64,000 nt of DNA from Microbaculum marinisediminis (GTDB lineage Bacteria > Pseudomonadota > Alphaproteobacteria > Rhizobiales > Tepidamorphaceae): NCBI RefSeq assembly GCF_025397915.1, contig NZ_JALIDZ010000002.1, positions 186,001-250,000 on the forward strand, given 5' to 3'. The position numbers and the translations under genes are program-made. Positions 42,650-49,255 of the stretch are shown here, one piece after another (position 1 is the stretch's first letter; every line of letters starts with the position of its first letter). Under the pieces are notes generated by a model. The model was given only the letters and a program-made list of their open reading frames with translations. It ran no database searches and was not told where the DNA came from.

Positions 42650-43675
42650 TCACGCCCCTTCGCTGAACGGCAGGTTGGTCAGCAGGTTCTGCGGCTTCAT
42701 CCGCAGCTTCCCGTCGGGCGTCATGGCAAGGCCGAGATAGATCGGCTTGCCCCGCATGGAGGCGACGACGGCGCGATCGTCGCGGATTTCCATCCGGAAC
42801 AGCCCGAGTATGCGTTGCAGGTCGTCCGGCCCCACATCTTCGCCCTCGTAGAGCGCGTTGAGGATCTCCGTCGCTCCGGCGTCGAGGCCGATATGCCAGG
42901 ACCAGTGCTCGTCGTGGATCGCCTGCATCGGCTGGATGCGGGTGCGGACCTCGAGGAAATGGGCGATCCAGGCTTCCATCACGCGGGCGAAGGCGTCGAC
43001 GCCGGGCTGGGTGAAGCGGAAGTCGATCACGGTGTCGAAGCGGTCGCTGCGATCCCAGTAGAGGGACTTGTTGTCGTCGTCGAGCACGTCTAGCTCGACC
43101 TGGCGCATCGGCGTCATCGACTCCACCAGAAGCTGGCCGAGCCCGCCCATGCCGCCGGTCTGGGCGTACATCTCGACCACTTCCTCGTCGGCGAGCATGA
43201 CGCGGCCGCTGTCGAGGCTGACGTTCTGCTGGCGGAAGAACAGCTCGGCGGCGCGCAGCCGCATCGGGTCGGTGCAGCCCGACAGGACGTTACGCAGGAT
43301 GGCGTGGACGAGCTGCTCGACGAACAGCACCGGGACGTCGCCGCGGCCGGACGTGACGATCGCCAGATACGCCGCCTCCAGCGTGCCGTGCTCGATCAGC
43401 AAGTCCCGAAAGCGCAGGACGACGCGATAATTGTGCTGCACGTCCTCGTCGGCGAGCGCGGAGACGTCGGCCTCGCCGACGGGCCGCACGGGATTGTCCA
43501 GGAGTGCACCGTGGAGGGCGTGCTCGGCGCGGCAGGACTCCTCGACCGGCCGCATTTCGGGACGGGCGAGATAGGCGCGCAGGAAGTCCGGCGTGACGCG
43601 CAGCCAGCCGCGCGCGTCGGGCTGCAGCAGGTGAAATCCCGAGGACCGCCAGAAATCCGGTTTCGCCGTCGTCAT
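42650..43675 (-). CDS. DUF6352 family protein
   Basis: The 341-aa soluble protein reads FWRSSGFHLLQPDARGWLRV, TPDFLRAYLARPEMRPVEES, GCTDPMRLRAAELFFRQQNV, DRSDRFDTVIDFRFTQPGVD and IHDEHWSWHIGLDAGATEIL. I recognise this as the DUF6352 family found in alphaproteobacterial FDH3 loci, with no assigned function. It overlaps the upstream ligase-like gene by 4 bp (ATGA). No catalytic motif is obvious, although His- and Asp-rich segments could bind metal. Confidence 0.75.
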   Translation of the reverse strand: MTTAKPDFWRSSGFHLLQPDARGWLRVTPDFLRAYLARPEMRPVEESCRAEHALHGALLDNPVRPVGEADVSALADEDVQHNYRVVLRFRDLLIEHGTLEAAYLAIVTSGRGDVPVLFVEQLVHAILRNVLSGCTDPMRLRAAELFFRQQNVSLDSGRVMLADEEVVEMYAQTGGMGGLGQLLVESMTPMRQVELDVLDDDNKSLYWDRSDRFDTVIDFRFTQPGVDAFARVMEAWIAHFLEVRTRIQPMQAIHDEHWSWHIGLDAGATEILNALYEGEDVGPDDLQRILGLFRMEIRDDRAVVASMRGKPIYLGLAMTPDGKLRMKPQNLLTNLPFSEGA

Positions 43676-44427
43676 ACGCCTCGTCCAGCCGGTGCGACGG
43701 CCTCTATCGCCGCCTGCGTATCGAGCATGCGCGTCCCCTCCCCCGTCTCCAGGAGCAGGTTGCCGCGATCGTCGAGGCCGATGAACCGGCCTTCCTGGAC
43801 TTCGCCGGCATGCTCCAGCCTGACCGGCTCACGATACCCCTCGGCGCGGAACAGGAGAAGGTCGTGGACGGGCCGGAAGCCGTCGGTCTGCCAGGTATGG
43901 ATCCAGGTCAGGAGGTGCCGGGCATAGGATTCCAGCAGATCGGTGCGGGTCAGCTCGGCGCAGCCTTCCTCGACGAGGTCGGTCCGGTCCGGTGCGTCTC
44001 CCGGTTCGCCGTCGCGGTGATTGCGGCGAATGTCGAGGGTCAGGCCCACCACCATCCAGTGCGGGTGCCCGTCCGCATCGTCCTGCGCCGACATTGCCGC
44101 GCGCACATGTCCGGCCCGGGCGCCGTTGACGCAAAGCGCCATCGGCCAGCGATAGGTCAGTCCGATTTCGGGCGGGGCGATGGCGCCGAAGCTGTCGCCG
44201 AAGGCGACCATGGCGACGAACACCATCTCGGCGGCGCGGGCGCGGTCGACATCCGGCTCCAGCACCAAGGCACAGTCGAGCCGGGAGGTATCGCGCGCCC
44301 ACACCAGATCGGCGGCGCCCAGGCTGCCGCGCGCCGCCCCGGCAACCGCGGTCTCGAAGGCGCGGTCGGGTGCGGTAACGGCGTGGCCGGTCAACAGCGG
44401 CGGGAATACCGGGTCTGGCAGGCTCAT
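43672..44427 (-). CDS. Biotin/lipoate ligase-like protein with C-terminal DUF4444, apparently degenerate
   Basis: The 251-aa protein has a BirA-like core. The RWPMAL block (residues 93-98) matches the KWPND motif, NGARAGHV (101-108) sits where BirA has RKLAGIL, and WMVVGLTLDI (124-133) matches the GxGxN strand. The catalytic Lys of KLAG is absent, as is any GRGRRGR biotin loop, so ligase activity is doubtful. The C-terminal 60 residues are DUF4444 (VQEGRFIGLDDRGNLLLETG). It is co-translated with DUF6352 in the FDH3 operon. ATG 44427 has only a weak ribosome site. Confidence 0.75.
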   Translation of the reverse strand: MSLPDPVFPPLLTGHAVTAPDRAFETAVAGAARGSLGAADLVWARDTSRLDCALVLEPDVDRARAAEMVFVAMVAFGDSFGAIAPPEIGLTYRWPMALCVNGARAGHVRAAMSAQDDADGHPHWMVVGLTLDIRRNHRDGEPGDAPDRTDLVEEGCAELTRTDLLESYARHLLTWIHTWQTDGFRPVHDLLLFRAEGYREPVRLEHAGEVQEGRFIGLDDRGNLLLETGEGTRMLDTQAAIEAVAPAGRGV

Positions 44428-44437
44428 CGCGGCGCTG

Positions 44438-44629
44438 TCAGGACAGGTCGATCTCGCCGTCGACGACGTGGTTGAGATCCGTGCCCTCGGCGGTGAGAAC
44501 GACGCGGACCTTGAGCTTGCCGCCGCCCGCCTTGCCCTCACGCACGACGGTCTCGATCTCGCGCTGCGAGGTCACGCCGACCTGCTTGAGGAACTTCCTG
44601 AGCGACATGTTGAAGCGTTCTTCGTCCAT
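44438..44629 (-). CDS. DUF6494 small protein
   Basis: The 63-aa protein reads MDEERFNMSLRKFLKQVGVT, SQREIETVVREGKAGG, then KLKVRVVLTAEGTDLNHVVD and GEIDLS. This N-terminal helix-turn plus beta hairpin is the DUF6494 pattern, usually found next to FDH3 genes. It has no membrane segment or cysteine. The function is unknown; an assembly or regulatory partner is plausible from the conserved position only. Confidence 0.8.
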   Translation of the reverse strand: MDEERFNMSLRKFLKQVGVTSQREIETVVREGKAGGGKLKVRVVLTAEGTDLNHVVDGEIDLS

Positions 44630-44640
44630 TTTCAGGCTCC

Positions 44641-45594
44641 CTAGTTCTTGATGTCCGCTTCGGCCATCAGGCGGAGAACGACATTGATCGTTTCTCCGTC
44701 CCTTACGGCCTCCACCGCCAGCTCTGCCGGCGCGTCGATCCGCGCTACCGCGCTGATATAGTCCGCCGGCCCGCGAATGCGACGATCGCCGACGCGCACG
44801 ATCTGGTCGCCTTCCCGCAGCCCGGCCCTGTCGGCCGGCGACCCGGGTTCGAGCGAGAACACCCGCGCCGCCATCCGCCCGGTCTCGCCGGGCGCCGGCC
44901 AGGGCGCGAGCCGGGCGCCGGTGCGCGGCGGATGGAAGGCGCCGGCTTCCAGGATCGCCTCGGCGACATGGCCGGCCAGCGGCGCGGCCACGGCGAAATT
45001 CACGCCGATATTGGCGTCCGAGGTCTTGGTGAAGATCGCCGAGACCAGGCCGACCAGACGGCCCTCCTCGTCGACCAGGGCACCGCCGGAGACGCCCGGA
45101 TTGATCGCGGCGTCGGTCTGCACGAAATCCTCGATCGGGTTGAAGCCGACGCCGGCCATGTGAACGCCCGAAACGACACCGCAGGCAACGGTCAGGCCGA
45201 GGCCGAAGGCGTTTCCGATCGCGCAGACGTCTTCGCCGAGGGCCGCGTCGCCAGCGAAGGCGAGCGCCGGCAACGCATCGTCGACCGCCAGCACCGCGAG
45301 ATCGGTGAGCGGGTCACCGCCCACCAGCGTCGCCGCGACGATGTCGCCGGCGGCCGTGCGCACATGAATCGCGGTGGCACCGTCGACGACGTGCCGGGCC
45401 GTCAGCACGTGGCGGCCATCGCCGATCACCACGCCGCTGCCCTCCGGCTCCTCGCTGCGCACCTCCCTGGCCGGCAGCAGCGGCAGCACGCTCACCACCG
45501 ACGTCATCGCCCGTTCGAGGACGCGGGACTCGAATGCCCCTGCATCGCCGGCCGTGGCGGCAAGTCCCGCGCCAGCAAGCCCCGTGGCGATCAG
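44641..45594 (-). CDS. DegP/HtrA-like S1C trypsin-fold protease with PDZ domain
   Basis: From the inferred start the protein is 317 aa. A hydrophobic Ala/Gly-rich N-terminus precedes the trypsin domain: His in HVLTARHVVDG, Asp in GDPLTDLAVLAVDD, Ser in AAINPGVSGGALVDEEG. Note GVSGG in place of the usual GNSGG. A PDZ domain follows (FSLEPGSPADRAGLREGDQI). No ATG/GTG/TTG suits the start. CTG 45594 overlaps the stop of the upstream 41-aa gene (CTGA), while GTG 45741 would read through that gene and ATG 45507 would cut the hydrophobic leader. It is probably periplasmic quality control for the FDH complex. Confidence 0.78.
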   Translation of the reverse strand: MIATGLAGAGLAATAGDAGAFESRVLERAMTSVVSVLPLLPAREVRSEEPEGSGVVIGDGRHVLTARHVVDGATAIHVRTAAGDIVAATLVGGDPLTDLAVLAVDDALPALAFAGDAALGEDVCAIGNAFGLGLTVACGVVSGVHMAGVGFNPIEDFVQTDAAINPGVSGGALVDEEGRLVGLVSAIFTKTSDANIGVNFAVAAPLAGHVAEAILEAGAFHPPRTGARLAPWPAPGETGRMAARVFSLEPGSPADRAGLREGDQIVRVGDRRIRGPADYISAVARIDAPAELAVEAVRDGETINVVLRLMAEADIKN

Positions 45595-45716
45595 AGCCGC
45601 ACGGACTGCTGCGAGGTGTAGATGTCGCGGGCCGACATGCCGACCGCGTCGAGCACCACCCAGGCGCCGACCGCGATCACCAGCATGAGAACAACCCCGC
45701 CCCAGAATGCCTTCAT
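45591..45716 (-). CDS. 41-aa single-pass membrane peptide of the FDH3 operon
   Basis: ATG 45716 (preceded by GGAGAACGGAC) to TGA 45591-45593. One helix (WGGVVLMLVIAVGAWVVLDA) is followed by the short C-terminus MSARDIYTSQQSVRL. The MKAFWGGVV...VYTS...VRL layout is one I recognise from small uncharacterised alphaproteobacterial membrane proteins. It overlaps the protease start, which argues that it is translated. Confidence 0.75.
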   Translation of the reverse strand: MKAFWGGVVLMLVIAVGAWVVLDAVGMSARDIYTSQQSVRL

Positions 45717-45744
45717 TGTCCGTTCTCCGTTCAGACGTCACGCC

Positions 45745-47100
45745 TCAATCGTTCCCCTGCTCGCCCCCGGTGGCACGCTTCAGGAACGCAACCAGTGCCG
45801 CGCGCTCCTCGTCGTTGCGCAGGCGCTGCACCGGCATCTTGGTTCCGGGCAACACCACGTCCGGGCCGGCATCGAAGAGCTCGCTGATGGTCTCCTCGGT
45901 CCAGATGATATCCGAGTTCCTGAGCGCTTCCGAATAGGGGTAGTCCGGCAGCGCGCCGACCTTGCGGCCGAAGACGCCGTGAAGCGTCGGCCCGGCGCGG
46001 TTGGCGTCATCGGGCGTCAGGGTATGACAGACGCTGCACTTGCGCGCGAACTGGCGTTCGCCGACGTCCAGGTCCTTCTTGAGCTGGAAACGGCGCGGAT
46101 AGTCGGTTTGCGCGATATCCAGAGGCGCACCGGGCTCCAGATGCACGAGCGACACGAAGTCGTCGAGGCCGGCGCGGTAGACCGCGGTTCCATCCGGGGT
46201 GAAATCGATGGCCCAGATCGGCCCGAAGGCCGTCGAGTATTCGTTGATCTGCGTCCAGTCGTCCATGCGGTAGATGCGCATCTGCCCGTTGGCGCTGCCG
46301 ATCGCCGCGATCCCGCGTTCCACGTCGAACGCCGCGGCCAGCACCGGGCCGGCGAAGGGGGCGAATTCCGAGACAACCTTGCCCTCGGCGATGTCGACGA
46401 TGCCGTAGGCGCCGTCCTGGGCGCCGTAGAGAAGATGGGTCTCGTCGGGGAGGACGCGGACGACGTTCACGCCCCAGCCGTGCTTCAGGATCGTGCGAAG
46501 CTGCGCGCCGGACCGGGCGTTCCATTGGCGCACGGTGCCGTCATAGGAGCCGGTGTAGAGGATATTGCCCTCGCCGGCCAGGGCGACGGCGTTGACGTTG
46601 CCGGAGTGACCGCGCATGACGGCGCGCTCTGTCATGGTGTCGAGATCGTAGACGCGGGCGGTGTGGTCCCAGATGGCGGCGGCGGCGACCCGGCCATCGC
46701 CGCTGACGGCCACGTCGAGAACCTTGTCGCCGGTGCCCATGAAGCGGGTGACAAGCTCGCCGCTATCGAGATTCCAGACACCGACACTGCCGTCATCGCT
46801 GGCGGAAACGGCAAGCGGACGGGCCGGGACGAAGGCGACATCGTTGACGGCGGCCTCGTGGCCGATCAGCCGATGGAGGACCGGCGAATCCCCGTTCGCC
46901 AGCCCCCGGTGGAGGATCGCGTAGTCGAAGGAGGCGGACAGCACTTCGCTTCGCTCGGACGATATGGCAAGGCCGCGCACCGGCCCGCCATGCCCTTCCA
47001 ACCTGTCCGGCCACGCCGCCGCCGGCCCGCCGGTCAGGCACACGAAAAGCGCCGCCGCAACGGCTGCCCGCACCTCGAGGCTGGAGGTCACGTGCCGCAC
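45745..47100 (-). CDS. WD40 beta-propeller fused to cytochrome c
   Basis: The 451-aa exported protein has a signal peptide (VRAAVAAALFVCLTGGPAAA). WD40-type repeats cover about residues 32-330 (GHGGPVRGLAISSE, GHEAAVNDVAFVPA, SASDDGSVGVWNLDSGEL, GHSGNVNAVALAGE, TGSYDGTVRQWNARSG). The class I cytochrome c domain has CSVCH at 355-359, GPTLHGVFGRKVG and the Met ligand in VLPGTKMP (about 422). It follows the gamma subunit gene by 12 bp, so it may take electrons from formate dehydrogenase or scaffold it in the periplasm. The start is GTG 47100 with a weak ribosome site. Confidence 0.85.
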   Translation of the reverse strand: MRHVTSSLEVRAAVAAALFVCLTGGPAAAWPDRLEGHGGPVRGLAISSERSEVLSASFDYAILHRGLANGDSPVLHRLIGHEAAVNDVAFVPARPLAVSASDDGSVGVWNLDSGELVTRFMGTGDKVLDVAVSGDGRVAAAAIWDHTARVYDLDTMTERAVMRGHSGNVNAVALAGEGNILYTGSYDGTVRQWNARSGAQLRTILKHGWGVNVVRVLPDETHLLYGAQDGAYGIVDIAEGKVVSEFAPFAGPVLAAAFDVERGIAAIGSANGQMRIYRMDDWTQINEYSTAFGPIWAIDFTPDGTAVYRAGLDDFVSLVHLEPGAPLDIAQTDYPRRFQLKKDLDVGERQFARKCSVCHTLTPDDANRAGPTLHGVFGRKVGALPDYPYSEALRNSDIIWTEETISELFDAGPDVVLPGTKMPVQRLRNDEERAALVAFLKRATGGEQGND

Positions 47101-47112
47101 CGTTCGCGCGGG

Positions 47113-48249
47113 CTATTCCGCCGGTTCCGCTGCGGCGCCGCCCGTCCGGGACCGCTCGGCCGCCTCCAGCTCCTCTACCCAGATCGAATGATGCTCCTTG
47201 GCCCAGTTGAGATCGACGTCGCCGGAGCCCATCGCATCGAAGGCGCCTTCCATGCCTATGGTGCCGATGTAGATATGCCCGAGGATTGCGATGATCAGAA
47301 CCAGGGCCATGATGGCGTGCCAGAGCTGGGCGAGCTGCATTTCCTGCAGCGCCGTCAGATCGGTGGGCAGGCCGGCGCCGAAGACGTTCAGGAAGGCGAA
47401 CGTCTTGGCGAACAGGCTGGTCTGGAACGGGAACATCAACGCGATGCCCGACAGGCTGATCGAAACGCCGCCCAGGATCACCAGCCAGAACAGGATCTTC
47501 TGGCCGGCATTGAACTTCTTCGCCGGCGGATGCGAGTGCTTGGAAAACAGCCCCCCGCCCTTCAGGAGCCAAATGACGTCGTAGCGGTTGGGAATGTTGT
47601 TGGCGACCCACATGACGAAGATGTAGGCGAGGCCGAGCATGAAGGCGAACGCGACATAGTTGTGCGCCAGCTTGCCCCAATGGGTGAGCGCGCCGAAGGC
47701 CTCCGGTCCGATTACCGGCAGCAGGACATACCGGCCGTAGAGGACATTCAGGCCCGTCAGGCCCAGAATGATGAAGGACACGGCGAGCAGCCAGTGGCCC
47801 ATGCGCTCGAACTCGCCGAACCGCACGATCGTCCGCCCGGCCCAGCCGTGCTCGATGCGGATGCGGCCGCGAATGAGGAAGAACAGCGCAAGCAGCACGA
47901 TCATGCCGAGCAGGCCCCAGGCGCCCCAGGTCGACAGCGGCCCGTTGCGGAGCGCCCGCCAGGTCTCGCCTTCCGACTGGACCAGCGTCCCCGCGTTCTT
48001 GTCGGGAATGGACACGGTGCCCTGCGCGCCGCCACGAATGGCGCGCCAGAATTCGGTGTCCGAGGTCCCGCCCAGCGTATTGCCGGGAACCTGGCCGCCG
48101 GTCGGGTTCTCACGCAGTTGCTGCGGGCTTTCCTGGGCGAACGCCGTGCCATCGACCGCGACGGACAGCGGCGCCGCCAGAACGAGCGTCATCGCCACGG
48201 CGAGACCCACGCGGCAGAGGCGACGGGAAACGGTTTTCAGGAGACGCAT
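47113..48249 (-). CDS. fdh3C: Formate dehydrogenase gamma subunit (cytochrome b)
   Basis: The 378-aa protein has an N-terminal signal-like helix and a periplasmic stretch of about 100 residues (TEFWRAIRGGAQGTVSIPDK). Four or more membrane helices follow, with haem-ligand histidines in FERMGHWLLAVSFIILGLTG, LTHWGKLAHNYVAFAFMLGL and AQLWHAIMALVLIIAILGHI, the FdnI/Ni-hydrogenase cytochrome b type. It anchors the complex and passes electrons to quinone or a cytochrome. ATG 48249 follows GGGGAGA at good spacing; ATG 48264 is an alternative. Confidence 0.9.
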   Translation of the reverse strand: MRLLKTVSRRLCRVGLAVAMTLVLAAPLSVAVDGTAFAQESPQQLRENPTGGQVPGNTLGGTSDTEFWRAIRGGAQGTVSIPDKNAGTLVQSEGETWRALRNGPLSTWGAWGLLGMIVLLALFFLIRGRIRIEHGWAGRTIVRFGEFERMGHWLLAVSFIILGLTGLNVLYGRYVLLPVIGPEAFGALTHWGKLAHNYVAFAFMLGLAYIFVMWVANNIPNRYDVIWLLKGGGLFSKHSHPPAKKFNAGQKILFWLVILGGVSISLSGIALMFPFQTSLFAKTFAFLNVFGAGLPTDLTALQEMQLAQLWHAIMALVLIIAILGHIYIGTIGMEGAFDAMGSGDVDLNWAKEHHSIWVEELEAAERSRTGGAAAEPAE

Positions 48250-48263
48250 CGGATCTCTCCCCA

Positions 48264-48458
48264 TCAGAATTTCTGCTGCTGATTGCGCTGGTCCAGCGCG
48301 CGACGCTGCTCGTCGGTCAGGGGGGTATCGGCCTTGCCCAAATAGACCCCCTTGTCGAGATGGAGCGGACGGTTCTGCTCCTCCTCGCGGCACCCCCCAA
48401 GCCCGGCCGCGAGACCGACAGCAAGCGATGCGATCAGAACGGTTTTGATGTTGCCCAT
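48264..48458 (-). CDS. Small lipoprotein between beta and gamma subunit genes
   Basis: The 64-aa protein has a lipoprotein signal (IKTVLIASLAVGLAAGLGGC, lipobox LGGC with Cys23). A 41-residue mature part follows (HLDKGVYLGKADTPLTDEQR, then RALDQRNQQQKF). The mature part is short, charged and helical. Its position between subunit genes suggests a membrane-attached accessory of the formate dehydrogenase. No known family is recognised with confidence. Confidence 0.78.
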   Translation of the reverse strand: MGNIKTVLIASLAVGLAAGLGGCREEEQNRPLHLDKGVYLGKADTPLTDEQRRALDQRNQQQKF

Positions 48459-48642
48459 TGTGTATCGCCGATCCCTCGTTCTGGCGAAGCCACCCCTGGA
48501 GACGGCACCGATGGCGAAGGCACAAGCCCGAGACGACTCGACGCCGCGCGTGCCCCGTTCGCTGGAACAAAGCACCGCGACGGCGTCGATACCGTACGAT
48601 GGGGCGGCCCGGAAGGCCGCCCTCCTTGCGCGTGACCGGTCG

Positions 48643-49239
48643 TCAGCCGCCGGTTTTCTGCTCGTAGGCCGTGCCCCAGCCCCAGGCGCCCGAGCCGAAG
48701 CCGCGGGCGACGATGCGCTCGCGATAGATGCCCGACACGATGTCGCCGTCGCCGGCGAGCAGAGCCTTGGTGGAGCACATCTCGGCGCAGAGCGGCAGCT
48801 TGCCCTCCGCCAGGCGGTTGCGGCCGTACTTCTGGAACTCCGCGTCGGAGGTGTCCTCTTCGGGACCGCCGGCGCAGAAGGTGCACTTGTCCATCTTGCC
48901 GCGCGAGCCGAAGTTGCCGACCTGCGGATATTGCGGCGCGCCGAAGGGGCACGCGTAGAAGCAATAGCCGCAGCCGATGCACAGGTCCTTGGAGTGAAGG
49001 ACCACCCCCTCGTCGGTCTGGTAGAAGCAGTCGACCGGGCAGACGGCCATGCAGGGCGCGTCCGAACAGTGCATGCAGGCCACCGAGATCGAGCGTTCGC
49101 CCGGCTTGCCGTCATTGATGGTGACGACGCGGCGCCGGTTGATGCCCCACGGGATCTCGTTCTCGTTCTTACAGGCCGTGACGCAGGCGTTGCATTCGAT
49201 GCAGCGTTCGGCGTCGCAGAGGAATTTCATACGTGCCAT
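48643..49239 (-). CDS. fdh3B: Formate dehydrogenase FDH3 beta subunit, four 4Fe-4S clusters
   Basis: The 198-aa ferredoxin-type subunit has CIECNACVTACKNENEIPWG, then CMHCSDAPCMAVCPVDCFYQ, then CIGCGYCFYACPFGAPQYP and KCTFCAGGPEEDTSDAEFQK, giving 16 ligand cysteines. It wires the molybdenum subunit to the cytochrome b. ATG 49239 gives the usual MARMKFLCDAERCIECNAC start. The gene follows the alpha gene by 16 bp. Confidence 0.94.
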   Translation of the reverse strand: MARMKFLCDAERCIECNACVTACKNENEIPWGINRRRVVTINDGKPGERSISVACMHCSDAPCMAVCPVDCFYQTDEGVVLHSKDLCIGCGYCFYACPFGAPQYPQVGNFGSRGKMDKCTFCAGGPEEDTSDAEFQKYGRNRLAEGKLPLCAEMCSTKALLAGDGDIVSGIYRERIVARGFGSGAWGWGTAYEQKTGG

Positions 49240-49255
49240 TGGTCAAACTCCTCCC

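Noticed and set aside
45622-48282. 886-codon plus-strand frame over the WD40-cytochrome and FDH gamma genes
   Set aside because: It is the reverse complement of well-supported genes and carries no domain.
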